DNA of 45,278 bases, taken from an uncultured Prevotella sp. (GTDB lineage: Bacteria > Bacteroidota > Bacteroidia > Bacteroidales > Bacteroidaceae). The DNA lies in contig CADCEF010000016.1 of assembly GCA_902800365.1 (NCBI GenBank), forward strand, positions 1 to 45,278, read 5' to 3'. The position numbers and the translations under genes are program-made. This document shows, piece by piece, positions 32,782 to 42,301 of the stretch. The notes under the pieces are model-generated. The model searched no databases. It saw only the letters and a program-made list of their open reading frames with translations, and was not told where the DNA came from. The first letter of the stretch is position 1. Each line of letters begins with the position of its first letter.

Positions 32782-33690
32782 ATAGAGCTTTAAGATTTCA
32801 TTTATCTTCGCCTCCATGGGTAGGGTGGCATCAATCCAATGGATGGTAAACCCGCGGCGCTCCATGCCACGGAACCATGTCATCTGCCTCTTGGCAAACT
32901 GATGAATGGCTATCTCCAAACGGGTGAACATCTCATCGTAAGTGATTACACCAGTGATGTATTCTGTCAAGAATTTATACTCTAATCCGTAGTAAATAAG
33001 GTCTTCGGGCGCAATTCCTTCGTCGAGTAATTTGCGCACTTCGTCGACCATTCCTTCGTCCAGTCTCGCTTTTAGTCGGCGGGTGATTTTTTCGCGACGC
33101 AACTCGCGGTCAATGTCAACACCGATGATGAGCGAATCAACCGGTGGCAACTCTCTGCGCGGCACGGGATTATCGAGATTATAGGTCTCAATCTCAATGG
33201 CGCGTATGGCACGCTGGCACGAGTCGACATCGGTGGTGTTATGCATATTCGAGCCCGTCTTGGCTTTCAGGTCGGCAAGCATCTTGGTGAGCTCGTCGAG
33301 CGACTTGCCCTCTAAGCTATCCCTCAGCTCCTGGTTCTGCGGCACGGGCGATAGTTTGTAGCCCTTTAGCACCGCCTCGATGTAAAGACCAGTGCCGCCA
33401 CATAGAATGGGTACTGCTCCCCTACTCTGTATGTCCTGATAGGCGTCGAAGAAGTCCTGCTGATATTGGAAGAGATTATACTTGGTACCCGGTTCGCAGA
33501 TGTCGATAAGGTGATACGGCACCTCGCCGTAATCAGCAAGATCCTTACCTGTTCCTATATCCATTCGGCGATACACTTGGCGCGAGTCGGCCGAGATTAT
33601 CTCTCCACCGATCTTAGCAGCCAGATGGGCGGCTACGGGCGTTTTGCCCGAAGCCGTTGGTCCCAATATCGTAATCATCTTCTTATTCAT
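32776..33690 (-). CDS. miaA: tRNA dimethylallyltransferase
   Basis: This 304-residue protein is MiaA, which adds a dimethylallyl group to N6 of A37 in tRNAs reading UNN codons. The P-loop GPTASGKT is at residues 10-17, followed by ISADSRQVYRRMDIGTGK (substrate-binding Asp), CGGTGLYIEAVLKG and, near the end, QFAKRQMTWFRGM. All hallmarks are intact. Bacteroidales genomes often hold two miaA genes, and this could be either. It follows the AAA+ ATPase gene by 13 bp, so it shares the region 4 transcript. Confidence 0.95.
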   Translation of the reverse strand: MNKKMITILGPTASGKTPVAAHLAAKIGGEIISADSRQVYRRMDIGTGKDLADYGEVPYHLIDICEPGTKYNLFQYQQDFFDAYQDIQSRGAVPILCGGTGLYIEAVLKGYKLSPVPQNQELRDSLEGKSLDELTKMLADLKAKTGSNMHNTTDVDSCQRAIRAIEIETYNLDNPVPRRELPPVDSLIIGVDIDRELRREKITRRLKARLDEGMVDEVRKLLDEGIAPEDLIYYGLEYKFLTEYITGVITYDEMFTRLEIAIHQFAKRQMTWFRGMERRGFTIHWIDATLPMEAKINEILKLYV

Positions 33691-33703
33691 CAGCTATACA
33701 TAT

Positions 33704-34735
33704 TTATATATTAGCGCGCGAAGCGAAACCTCCCTTAAGGTCGTCAACCGTAAGTTCGGTAAGTTTGTCCTTATCCAAGTCCTTCTCGTTAGCCAAGCGG
33801 TTGGCCTGAGCCTGAATACTCTTCTCAAACACGTTACGTGCGTAACGGGCGTTACCAAAGTTGCGGTCTTTATGAGCCACAGCGTAATCGAAACGCTCCT
33901 TAAGGTAAGTCTCAGCCTCCTTCGAGAGTGTGTACTGATTCTTCTTCATGTACATCTTGAATATCTGCGAGAGCTCATCGCCCGAATAATCGGGGAAGTC
34001 GATGTAGCGGTTGAAACGCGACTGGAGTCCGGGGTTAGAGTCGATAAAGCGCTGCATCTCGTTCTTATATCCAGCCACGATAACTACCAGGCGGTCGCGA
34101 TAGTCCTCCATACGCTTAAGTATGGTAGAAATAGCCTCCTGACCGTAGTCGTTTCCGGCACCACCCTCTGGAACCAGCGAGTAAGCCTCGTCGATAAACA
34201 GCACTCCGTCCAGAGCCTTGGCAATAACCGAGTCGGTCTTCGGGCCAGTCTGACCCACATACTGTCCGCATAGTCCTGCACGGTCGGTCTCAACGGTGTG
34301 ACCTTTCTTCAGCACACCAAGGTCTTTGTAGATACGACCTACGATACGAGCCACAGTGGTCTTACCAGTACCAGGCGATCCGTAGAACACCAGATGATAA
34401 GAAACCTTTGCGGTCTTCAGTCCCTTGGCCTCGCGCTCCTTCTGCAGCTTAACAAAGTTGGCCAGCGAACGCACCTCTTCCTTCACGCTTCCCAATCCAA
34501 TCAGGTCGTCAAGCTCCTGATATGGGTCACCCTCAAGCACGTCGTTCACCACCACTGTGTCTTTCTGCTCGGTCTCACTTGCCACCTTCTCGGCCAGCTC
34601 CTTCTTCAGTTTCTCCACCTCCTCCTCATCAGGGTCGGGAGCAAAGATACCTATTACAATAAGCAACAGGAAGAAGCCGATAGACAAGCATCCGCAACCT
34701 TTCAATCCTTTGTTAGTAACCTCTTTTATATCCAT
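33704..34735 (-). CDS. Membrane-anchored CbxX/CfxQ-type AAA+ ATPase
   Basis: This 343-residue protein has one N-terminal membrane helix (about 17-32) followed by an acidic, coiled-coil-like stretch (35-60) and a AAA+ module of the CbxX/CfxQ (Rubisco-activase-like) group. Walker A is GSPGTGKTT (119-127), the CbxX-typical YVGQTGPKT pore-loop region is at 159-167, Walker B GVLFIDEAYSL (177-187), and GLQSRFNRYIDF holds the arginine finger. Such ATPases remodel partner proteins, but there is no Rubisco here. The anchor puts the ATPase on the cytosolic face of the inner membrane, next to envelope proteins of the same operon. The lipoprotein gene ends 7 bp upstream. Its client is unknown. Confidence 0.88.
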   Translation of the reverse strand: MDIKEVTNKGLKGCGCLSIGFFLLLIVIGIFAPDPDEEEVEKLKKELAEKVASETEQKDTVVVNDVLEGDPYQELDDLIGLGSVKEEVRSLANFVKLQKEREAKGLKTAKVSYHLVFYGSPGTGKTTVARIVGRIYKDLGVLKKGHTVETDRAGLCGQYVGQTGPKTDSVIAKALDGVLFIDEAYSLVPEGGAGNDYGQEAISTILKRMEDYRDRLVVIVAGYKNEMQRFIDSNPGLQSRFNRYIDFPDYSGDELSQIFKMYMKKNQYTLSKEAETYLKERFDYAVAHKDRNFGNARYARNVFEKSIQAQANRLANEKDLDKDKLTELTVDDLKGGFASRANI

Positions 34736-34742
34736 TATCTAA

Positions 34743-36176
34743 TCATTTTTGTTTCTCGTTAAACTCCTGCCAGTACACAGCCACTTCTTCAGCCTTAGGC
34801 ATAGCATCCAGACGTTTCTGGGCTGCTTCATGCTTTATCTCCTTGCCATCCAGACTGCACTCGCTTATCTCGCCATAGACATACAGCACGTTCATGCTGT
34901 GGATAAGCTTACTCTTGCGAATCTCGTAGTAGTTCGATATTACCGACGGACCGCCCGCACTACCTGCCACAACCAGATAGCCTTCGCCCGACTTGCTGTA
35001 GTCGAACAGGAACGATGGTTTCATTCTCTCGTCCTCACAGGCTATCAGACTCCACTTGTCTCCCACGTGGGCAAAGAATGCTCCATGCTTATCGTCGGCA
35101 GCACGCATCCACAGCTCCTGGTTCTGGTCGTTGTCAAGGTCAATCCAGCGATATTTTACCAGTGGGTGAGGTTTGTTCTCACGTGGGTCGTCGGCCACGT
35201 AGAGCTTCTGCAACTGTGCGATATCCTTCTTCCACAGAGGCTGGTCCTCGTCTATTAGCGAGTGGTAGCACTCATACTGCTCGTCGGTCATTTTGCCGTC
35301 GCGTATGTAGTACATACCCGTTGTAACACTCTCGGGTGCACCTTTCACATAGGCTATCTCGATAGCATCGTCGGGAGCCTCAAACAGCGTTATGCCGCTT
35401 GGGTAATACTCGCCATCGTCGTCGGCATGCCAGGTACACTGTCCCTCGTACAGATAACCCTCAACAGGCAGCGAGTAAACCTTGTCGCCCGCCATTACCA
35501 CCTCAAGAGCCAGACACTTGTCAACCTTCTGTCCGAACTCCTTGTCGGTCTTATACTTGCCCTTGAACTGCAGTATTCCGTAACTGTACTTATTTCCCTG
35601 CACGGCTAAGAGCGAGCGCTGGGCCTTCATCTTGTATTCGGCCTCGAGCTGCTTCACCACCTTGGCTGGCAGAGGCTTCTCGCCATCCACACCACGCATG
35701 TCTATAACCTTGCGCGATGCCAGATACTCATCGGTAACGGCCACATACATACCGCCCATGTCGCGCGGGTTAAACTTCTCGTCGGTAAAGGCGTACTTCA
35801 TTCCCGCAGCAGGAATATCCTCGCGTCCGTGAATCTCGCCATACGATGCGAAGTTGCCATCAGGATCCTTGGTCTGCTCGCCTATGTATTTAATGCCTAA
35901 GCACTTGTTCTCGTTGTTGAGCAGCTTGGTATACAATGCTCGGTTGCGGCGGAAGTTGTTCTCTATAGAATCACTGTCGCCATACAGCATCATCATATTC
36001 TTGGCACTTGCCACATATATGAACATTGGCATCGGTGTGGTGTCGGCCTCGGCCATCAGCGAGTCGATAGCCACCGAGTCGCTGTCGGCTCCGTCGCCGG
36101 CTGCAGTCTTGCCCTTATTGGTGCAAGCCATCATCACGCCAGCCATGCATATTGCTATTATCAATAGTTTCTTCAT
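34743..36176 (-). CDS. Large lipoprotein of unknown function
   Basis: This 477-residue protein has a signal peptide with lipid Cys C18 (VMMACTN), followed by a low-complexity Asp/Ser/Ala linker (about 20-50). I do not recognise a family. It contains RWIDLDNDQNQELWM (about 345), a DxDxD-type segment resembling a calcium-binding or FG-GAP-like loop, and VVAGSAGGPSVISNYYEIRKSK, which suggests a beta-propeller or lipocalin-like periplasmic protein. The EDIPAAGMKYAFTDEKF region is typical of large Bacteroidetes repeats but is not diagnostic. It follows the beta-helix gene by 6 bp and precedes the AAA+ gene by 7 bp. Confidence 0.8.
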   Translation of the reverse strand: MKKLLIIAICMAGVMMACTNKGKTAAGDGADSDSVAIDSLMAEADTTPMPMFIYVASAKNMMMLYGDSDSIENNFRRNRALYTKLLNNENKCLGIKYIGEQTKDPDGNFASYGEIHGREDIPAAGMKYAFTDEKFNPRDMGGMYVAVTDEYLASRKVIDMRGVDGEKPLPAKVVKQLEAEYKMKAQRSLLAVQGNKYSYGILQFKGKYKTDKEFGQKVDKCLALEVVMAGDKVYSLPVEGYLYEGQCTWHADDDGEYYPSGITLFEAPDDAIEIAYVKGAPESVTTGMYYIRDGKMTDEQYECYHSLIDEDQPLWKKDIAQLQKLYVADDPRENKPHPLVKYRWIDLDNDQNQELWMRAADDKHGAFFAHVGDKWSLIACEDERMKPSFLFDYSKSGEGYLVVAGSAGGPSVISNYYEIRKSKLIHSMNVLYVYGEISECSLDGKEIKHEAAQKRLDAMPKAEEVAVYWQEFNEKQK

Positions 36177-36182
36177 ACGTTC

Positions 36183-37535
36183 TTATTTCTTTTGGTCAGG
36201 ACCAACGCCACGACTTGTAATACTTTTATCCAGAGGATTGTCGAAAAACTCTGTACCCTTGTTTATACACTCCACCATACGTCCCAGATTCTCCTTGGGA
36301 TGATAAACCTTACAATTGATAAGGGCGAATGGCGTGTCGAAGTAGAAGAGCTTCGAGTCAGCCCAGTTGGCAAAGAAACGGCAGTCGTCAAACTTCACGC
36401 CGTTGTTTGCCCACCCCTCAATCAGTCCATACTCACGATTGCTGAAGAAGTCGCATCTCTCAAACGATGTCATCGTGCAGTTTCTCATCTGAATAATGCC
36501 ATAGGTACAATCGTGGATGTTAGAGTTTATAAGCTTGAAGTTATATGTATCGCGCAGATCAAGTCCGTAGGTACCGCAACCATACAGGTCGCAATCCTTA
36601 ACGGTAAGACTCGACTGCTCGGCACCTATCACGCCACCCGAACAGAATCCGCCAATGGTATGTCCGATGGTGAGATTCTCAACCACGCAGTGGCTGCAGT
36701 TTACGAACTTCAGACAGAAGGCGTAACGCGGATTAACCTCGATACTCGAGTTTCCTGTACCCTTGATTACAAGGTTCTCCATATTAACAAGAGCCAGCTG
36801 CTGTCCGTCGCTCTCACTCTCGCTGATAACCAGCGGTTTTGGCCCAGTATAGTCACTGCTCTGCACGCACCACATGCGATTTGGGTAACCCTTGAAAGCA
36901 GCCTCAATCTCCAGAATATCCGACAGATTGATGTGAGCATCCTCAGCCAGTATTATGGTGCGGTTGCTACCCAGAGCGTTTATAAACTCGCGGGCGCTGT
37001 TCACGGTCCATGTCTCCACACCGTCAATCTCGTCAGGTCCACGGCCATCATCAGCTAAACCTCCTGCAAAGTATCCGCCTTCGCCCTCTACCAGCTCCTT
37101 CAGGTCCTGGTTATATTCAGGTCCGCTAGAAAAGTCGCGCTCGTCTATCGGATTCAGCTCGGCAAGTGTCTTGGTGGTAAGCGTAAGCTGGTGTGTAACC
37201 TCTCTCTTGCGGTTCAGCACACGCAAAAAAGTATTGCTACCCTCAGTAACCAGCATCACCTTGCTACCCATAGTGCCGTTAACGGGCATCTCAGCGTCGG
37301 GATTATCCTTTGTAAGATAATACAGTCCTGCCGTCTCGGCCTTGGCCAGACAGAATTTCTTGTTTCCGTCAACCTGAGTGATGCCCTTCATAACCACGTC
37401 ACCATCCTTGTCGACTGTTGCTGTATACAGCGCTTTTCCGTCCCACCATCTGGTTTCGTTTTTCACAGTCTGTGCCTGTACGCCACAAATGGCGCACAAG
37501 CACAGTATTGTTGTCAGTATCAGAGTTTTCTTCAT
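36183..37535 (-). CDS. Secreted parallel beta-helix protein
   Basis: This 450-residue protein has a signal peptide (MKKTLILTTILCLCAICGVQAQ) and, from about residue 230, a run of beta-helix-like turns with repeating asparagine and cysteine ladders. Examples are LVIKGTGNSSIEVNPRYAF, CLKFVNCSHCVVENLTIG, LTVKDCDLYGCGTYGLDL and INSNIHDCTYGIIQMRNC. This is the pattern of right-handed parallel beta-helix proteins such as pectate lyases and glycan-binding or surface proteins. No catalytic triad is recognised. Its start overlaps the TMEM43-type gene by 4 bp (ATGA). It may act on or bind a glycan at the cell surface. Confidence 0.85.
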   Translation of the reverse strand: MKKTLILTTILCLCAICGVQAQTVKNETRWWDGKALYTATVDKDGDVVMKGITQVDGNKKFCLAKAETAGLYYLTKDNPDAEMPVNGTMGSKVMLVTEGSNTFLRVLNRKREVTHQLTLTTKTLAELNPIDERDFSSGPEYNQDLKELVEGEGGYFAGGLADDGRGPDEIDGVETWTVNSAREFINALGSNRTIILAEDAHINLSDILEIEAAFKGYPNRMWCVQSSDYTGPKPLVISESESDGQQLALVNMENLVIKGTGNSSIEVNPRYAFCLKFVNCSHCVVENLTIGHTIGGFCSGGVIGAEQSSLTVKDCDLYGCGTYGLDLRDTYNFKLINSNIHDCTYGIIQMRNCTMTSFERCDFFSNREYGLIEGWANNGVKFDDCRFFANWADSKLFYFDTPFALINCKVYHPKENLGRMVECINKGTEFFDNPLDKSITSRGVGPDQKK

Positions 37536-38926
37536 ACTGCAGGTACTTCGTTCTTTGCCTTAGCCTTGGCAGCAAGCTCCTTCAGCTTATCCTTGCCCTT
37601 GAATGCGAATACCCAGATAAGGAATCCGGCAATAACCAACAGAGAAATGCCCAGCAACGGACGATAGAACAGCCAAGCGATAGCAATGACGATGAGACTC
37701 CATACCACACCAATCACGGTGCATACGATGCCAACACCCCATCCGAAGATACCTGCGATGAATGGAACCACCTTGAGAATAGTCTCGAGGAATCCGAAGA
37801 TACCCTTCAATCCGCCGATAACCATCAGTATACCTACTATACGCAGAATCCACAGCAGTGCGCTGTTAGCCTCTTTCTCGGCCTCTATTATCTCGTCGCC
37901 GCTCTTCTTTCCCATTACCAGAGTCTGGAAGCGCTTGCCGTTCTTAGCCTTGAATGGCTTGAAGCTGTCGCCGTCAACCACAGCCATAACGGTAACCTTT
38001 GCAGGAACCACCTTCTCGAATGTCACGCGAACATCACCCACCTCAGGACTTCCGGGCACGCGTCCGTAATACAGAATGTTACCAGCCTGATGTACATACT
38101 CCAGATCCTTCTTGTTCTCAGCAGCAGCCATAGCCTTGTTGATGCTGTCGTTTACGGCCTGCAGCGAGTCGAGCTGTGCCTTTACCGAATCAGGCAGCAT
38201 AGCCTTGATTGAGTCAGGGATTGCTGTTGGCTGAGCGGGCTGCTGTGCGGGCTGGTTGTTCTTCTGAACACCATAGAAACGCTCATAGGCAGCCTGTGCG
38301 CTCTTGTCCATCTGCTTCAGCAGGTCCTCTGCGATGGCGAGGTCGAGCCCCTCGTTCGAGTGGATGCTGTGAATCAGGCTCTCGTTCAGCTTGTAAGCAC
38401 CCCACGATACGTTCTCGGCATACTGCTCGGCATCCTCAACGGTGGTAAGCACCATGTTCTTGTTCTGATAAGCTGGATCCTTGAACTGTGCGCTCTCTAC
38501 TGGGCGCGATGTCCACTCCTTAGTATATGTATAGGTGGTGGTAGTAACCTCTTTTCCACCCAACTTGTCTTCCTTCTTCTCCTGTGAGTGCTCTACCCAC
38601 TGGTAGTACTCCACGTTACGTTTCAGCGCAATGGCCTTGGCACCCACGCCAAAGTCCTTGTCAATCAACGAGTCCTCGGTGGTAGCCAGTGCAGTACCAC
38701 AAATCAGCTCGCCCTCCAGCGATGCATCCTTCTTGTTAGGATTCTCCATCTCAACGTATGCACTACCTGCTTCGTCGAGCATTTTTTCTGTCTTCACGGC
38801 GCGACCTTCGTTCCACCATAACAGTGCTGTACCCAAACAGAACAGCAGAATTCCACTACCAATCGCCTTAAACGAATTACCTACTCGGGTTCCGTAACCC
38901 GTTGTTGTTACTTCTTGATAAGCCAT
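37532..38926 (-). CDS. TMEM43-family membrane protein
   Basis: This 464-residue protein looks like the TMEM43/LUMA family (PF07787): an N-terminal membrane helix (about 20-40; GSGILLFCLGTALLWWNEGRAV), a large extracytoplasmic domain (about 45-340) and at least three C-terminal membrane segments (about 350-455). The WWNEGRAVKT motif after the first helix is what I use for the call. A Gln/Pro/Ala-rich linker (about 223-235) interrupts the middle domain. The function in bacteria is unknown; eukaryotic TMEM43 is an inner-nuclear-membrane protein. It lies 47 bp after the 5'-nucleotidase-type gene and overlaps the beta-helix gene, so it is part of the same envelope transcript. Confidence 0.78.
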   Translation of the reverse strand: MAYQEVTTTGYGTRVGNSFKAIGSGILLFCLGTALLWWNEGRAVKTEKMLDEAGSAYVEMENPNKKDASLEGELICGTALATTEDSLIDKDFGVGAKAIALKRNVEYYQWVEHSQEKKEDKLGGKEVTTTTYTYTKEWTSRPVESAQFKDPAYQNKNMVLTTVEDAEQYAENVSWGAYKLNESLIHSIHSNEGLDLAIAEDLLKQMDKSAQAAYERFYGVQKNNQPAQQPAQPTAIPDSIKAMLPDSVKAQLDSLQAVNDSINKAMAAAENKKDLEYVHQAGNILYYGRVPGSPEVGDVRVTFEKVVPAKVTVMAVVDGDSFKPFKAKNGKRFQTLVMGKKSGDEIIEAEKEANSALLWILRIVGILMVIGGLKGIFGFLETILKVVPFIAGIFGWGVGIVCTVIGVVWSLIVIAIAWLFYRPLLGISLLVIAGFLIWVFAFKGKDKLKELAAKAKAKNEVPAV

Positions 38927-38973
38927 AATGTCTTAAGATTTTAAAATTGATTATTGATTGTTTATTAATAATT

Positions 38974-40395
38974 TTATTTCTGGGTTAGTCTATTTACTCC
39001 TTGATAGCTCACATGCCCCTGGTGCTGCAGATAGTCAATCACCAGCTCGGCAGTGATTCTGCCGATGCCGCGACCCGCATCCTTACGGTTTGTTGGGCAG
39101 ATGGCGGTGCTGTAGCTGTTTGTCATCACCTTGTAAGTCTTCTTCGGGTTAAGCTTCTTGCCGTTCATATCCAGCAGCTCCAGCTTCTTTATTGCCTTTG
39201 TTGCAGGGTCAACGGTAAACTCAGCTTTCATGCCACCCACGTATGGGAATGAGTGTCCGTCGTTCTCGTAGCACTTCATAAGCATGTCGGCCAGCTCCTT
39301 ACCGGTAAGCTGCAGTTCAACAGCCTCGTTCTGGAACGGGTCAAGTCGCAGCACGTCAGATACGGTGAATCCGCCCACGTCGTGAGTCTCATAACGCACA
39401 CCACCGGCATTCTGGAAGCTCACGTCGCACTTTCCCTCGGCCACAAATGCATCACACATCATGCAGCCCAGCTCCTCGTAGTTCTCAAACGGAGTGTCAA
39501 CCTGAGCCAGCACGCGCTTGAATGCAGGGTTATCCGAGAAGTGCTGCACCAGAGCGGCCACCACCTTGTTCTCGTTCTTCTGTCCGCGAATTTCTATGTT
39601 CTCGGCCATGCGCTTCACCACCTTACCGTCTTCCAGTATCAGTGTTGAGTGTGTGGCGCGCTTCAGTCGGTTGGTGTTCTGGGTGATAAACACGCCGTTG
39701 TGTGTCTCACCGCCCTTAAGCTGTGTGTGACTATGTCCGCCTACGATGATGTCAACCCATGGCAACTCTTTCGAGAACTCCACATCGGTGCTATATCCTA
39801 AATGCGACAGCAGCACCACCACGTCGCACTTCTCTCTCAGCCAGCGCAGCTCCTGTATTGAAGCTAATGGCTCGCTGAACTTTATGTCAACACATTTGTC
39901 AGGATGACTCTCGGGTATGCCCAGCTTACCTAATGCCACAGCACCGATAACGCCTACCGAAAGTCCGCCGCAGTCAAATATCTGGTAAGGCTTTACGTGC
40001 ATGTTCCACTTGCTGGCAGGATGCACATTGGCACACAGCGCAGGGAATGCGCTCATGTCTATCAGCTTTGCAAGCCCCTCCTGTCCCGAGTCAAACTCGT
40101 GGTTGCCCAGTGTTGTGGCATCGAATCCTATAATGTTCATCAGCGCCACCATCGGGTAGGCTGCTATCTCGTACATATCGTTAATCGGCTCACCCGAGCG
40201 GTTGTCGCCCGCCGAGAGTATCAGCAGGTCGGGATACAGCGCGCGCAGCGAATCGGCCACGAAACCCAGTCGTGGCATACACTCGATAGCTGCATGCATA
40301 TCGTTAGTACTCAGAATGTGGAGCTCGCGGTGCTCCTGTGCCGAAGCAGCCAAGACCATCATTGCGGCCAGAGCCGATAATACTATTTTCCTCAT
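38974..40395 (-). CDS. Bifunctional metallophosphatase/5'-nucleotidase (UshA family)
   Basis: This 473-residue secreted protein has a signal peptide ending AASAQ and the calcineurin-like metallophosphatase core: LSTNDMHAAIE (D32, H34), SAGDNRSG (D63), TLGNHEFDSG (N97, H98, E99) and VGGHSHTQL. A C-terminal 5'-nucleotidase domain with NAGGVRYET follows from about residue 290. Such enzymes hydrolyse nucleotides to nucleosides and phosphate in the periplasm. The C-domain aromatic pair that clamps the base cannot be judged here. The start overlaps the small upstream gene by 4 bp (ATGA). A second metallophosphatase starts the same gene series at 44014. Confidence 0.92.
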   Translation of the reverse strand: MRKIVLSALAAMMVLAASAQEHRELHILSTNDMHAAIECMPRLGFVADSLRALYPDLLILSAGDNRSGEPINDMYEIAAYPMVALMNIIGFDATTLGNHEFDSGQEGLAKLIDMSAFPALCANVHPASKWNMHVKPYQIFDCGGLSVGVIGAVALGKLGIPESHPDKCVDIKFSEPLASIQELRWLREKCDVVVLLSHLGYSTDVEFSKELPWVDIIVGGHSHTQLKGGETHNGVFITQNTNRLKRATHSTLILEDGKVVKRMAENIEIRGQKNENKVVAALVQHFSDNPAFKRVLAQVDTPFENYEELGCMMCDAFVAEGKCDVSFQNAGGVRYETHDVGGFTVSDVLRLDPFQNEAVELQLTGKELADMLMKCYENDGHSFPYVGGMKAEFTVDPATKAIKKLELLDMNGKKLNPKKTYKVMTNSYSTAICPTNRKDAGRGIGRITAELVIDYLQHQGHVSYQGVNRLTQK

Positions 40396-40610
40396 TTCGT
40401 ATCTTTAAATTTTATTCTAATCTCTCTATGCTCACTCACCGGGGCCTGCTGGTCTATCTCGTGGCCCCATACATCATATACAGCCAATTGGTCAAGAAGT
40501 TTTGTGCTCATTCTGCGTCTCACCAGATACATAAGGAGTGCGTGCTGTACTTCCGCCCCCTCGAACACATCCAAAATTACACGGTTGATTTTCAGTCTCA
40601 TATTCTTCAA
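40392..40610 (-). CDS. Small conserved-looking protein (72 residues)
   Basis: This is a 72-residue basic protein (MKNMRLKINRVILDVFEGAE...), without membrane segments or a signal. I recognise no domain. I believe it is real because its stop overlaps the 5'-nucleotidase-type ATG by 4 bp, it begins 38 bp after the DUF2207 stop, and its composition is protein-like (LLMYLVRRRMSTKLLDQLAVYD is an amphipathic stretch). A start at the inner MRLK is equally possible. Being cytosolic among envelope proteins, it could be an assembly or regulatory factor. Confidence 0.55.
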   Translation of the reverse strand: MKNMRLKINRVILDVFEGAEVQHALLMYLVRRRMSTKLLDQLAVYDVWGHEIDQQAPVSEHREIRIKFKDTK

Positions 40611-40648
40611 TTTTTACATTTTCTCATTATTACATTTTTCAATTTTCA

Positions 40649-42295
40649 TCAGCGTACTCCTCCGCCTCCTCCGCCGCCGGAGAATCCACCTCCGCCGCCG
40701 TGGAACGACGAGTGTCCGCCACCACCTCTTGCTCTCGCTTCTCTCGATGCCTTGCTCGTTGCGGCTCGCGCCGTACTGCGGTGCATCACCGAGTATATGG
40801 TAGGCAGTGTCATATCGTTGGCCATCTGTGCGGCCACCTTGTCCATATTAAAGTATTCAGGATTAATCTTCTTCATGTCGCTTATCACCTGGTCGGCAAT
40901 GCCAAACAGCGTTGCGTATACCATATAGTCCTTCCACAGCTTCACCTCGTCCACTCCGCGCTCGTCAAGCAGTGTAAACTCCTTCAGGAATTTCTTAAGT
41001 CCTAGCACCTCGCGCACCTCAAACTCGCGTTTCTTGTATTTTTTTATCGACGTCTGCGTGTGCAGCGTGTCAATAAACGAGTCGGTTATTTTCGAGTTAA
41101 AGCTGCTCTTCATATACTGTTTCAGCTCCTGTGGCTCCAGCACCTTGTCGCCACCAGCAGCCTTCTCAAATATGTTGTGTATCTTGCGCAGCAGCACTGG
41201 CTGCTTTTCCGAGTTCGGCAGTCGGTATATGGTAAAATTCGGCTCCAGCTTACCCTTGCTGTTAGGGTGAGTCTCAATGGCTATTGCGCCCAGATCTATC
41301 AGCTTCAGTATACATGCCGACAGCAGGTTGTTATAGTCGGCCCCGCACCACTTATATGCGTTCAGCATGTTGTTAGCCTCCTGCAGGTCGCCGTTCAGCG
41401 GTATGTCGCGATACCACATCAGGTCCTTGTTCACGCGTTTTCTGGCACGCCACTTATATACTACGAACCATACGCCACCCACCACGGGCGATACAAATAT
41501 CACCAGTATGTACAGCACTCCAAACAGAGTCATCGGGTCGTTCCAGTCCACCTCCTCATCGCCGCTGCTGCTGGTATAGTCGCTACCCTCAAGGGCCATC
41601 TGTTTCTTCTCCTCAAATGTTCCCTCGTCTTGGAAGCTTGGTTCAAACAGCCCTTTGGGGAACTGCACCATCACGTATAGCGCAGCCTCGCTGTTCATCG
41701 CCTCGGTTGTCTCGGCCACGATGGCCCCGTTCTCATAGCGCAGCTCGCCCACGAAGCGGAATCCCCAGATGCCGCAGCTGTCGGGGTTGATAACCATGGT
41801 GGTGTCCTCGGTTGTGATGGTTATCATCGCATGTTCGGGCTTGGGCGATACCGCCTGATCCAGGAATACGTGCCGCAGTCCGTCGGCATCAGGATAAGCC
41901 CGCACCATACTGGTCATGGTGTAGGTAGTGACGTAAGTTCTCTCGCCACTATCGCCCAGTCCCCAGCACAGCTCGTAGCCGTTTCTGGTTTCTACAATAC
42001 CGCATTTCATCTGTTTCCAACTGCGACTCTCGTTTACGTCCCAGTCAACATTCAGGAATTTCACGCCCGACTCGTCAGTAACGCTCAGGTCTTTTATCTC
42101 GCTCGGACCCATGTTTGCCAAGCCAATGTAGCACTCCGTTCCCTCGCTGTCTATCGTCATCAGTCTGCGTTCAGTTATCAGTGCATCACCATTTTTCATC
42201 AGCACCACCTGGATATCCAGATCGTGCAACTGCGGGCGGCCAAACATGCTGATAGCCAAGAGCAGTAGTAAAACTGTTAAAAGTTTAGGTCTCAT
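40649..42295 (-). CDS. DUF2207-family membrane protein with Gly-rich tail
   Basis: I start at MRPKLLTVLL (42295), giving 548 residues; the ATG at 42307 lies inside the promoter -7 box. A signal peptide or helix is followed by an extracytoplasmic domain of DUF2207 type (LHDLDIQVVLMKNGDALITE, then YIGLANMGPSEIKDLSVTDE) up to about 260. A membrane segment (about 270-292; FGVLYILVIFVSPVVGGVWF) and a cytosolic half containing WYRDIPLNGDLQEANNML follow. It ends in a tract of almost pure glycine with His/Ser/Phe (SSFHGGGGGFSGGGGGGGVR). The family function is unknown. It is preceded by one copy of the 92-bp promoter repeat. Confidence 0.85.
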   Translation of the reverse strand: MRPKLLTVLLLLLAISMFGRPQLHDLDIQVVLMKNGDALITERRLMTIDSEGTECYIGLANMGPSEIKDLSVTDESGVKFLNVDWDVNESRSWKQMKCGIVETRNGYELCWGLGDSGERTYVTTYTMTSMVRAYPDADGLRHVFLDQAVSPKPEHAMITITTEDTTMVINPDSCGIWGFRFVGELRYENGAIVAETTEAMNSEAALYVMVQFPKGLFEPSFQDEGTFEEKKQMALEGSDYTSSSGDEEVDWNDPMTLFGVLYILVIFVSPVVGGVWFVVYKWRARKRVNKDLMWYRDIPLNGDLQEANNMLNAYKWCGADYNNLLSACILKLIDLGAIAIETHPNSKGKLEPNFTIYRLPNSEKQPVLLRKIHNIFEKAAGGDKVLEPQELKQYMKSSFNSKITDSFIDTLHTQTSIKKYKKREFEVREVLGLKKFLKEFTLLDERGVDEVKLWKDYMVYATLFGIADQVISDMKKINPEYFNMDKVAAQMANDMTLPTIYSVMHRSTARAATSKASREARARGGGGHSSFHGGGGGFSGGGGGGGVR

Positions 42296-42301
42296 TCCAA
42301 G

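Noticed and set aside
36192-37058. 288-residue open frame antisense to the beta-helix gene
   Set aside because: It is a shadow of a well-supported secreted protein gene.
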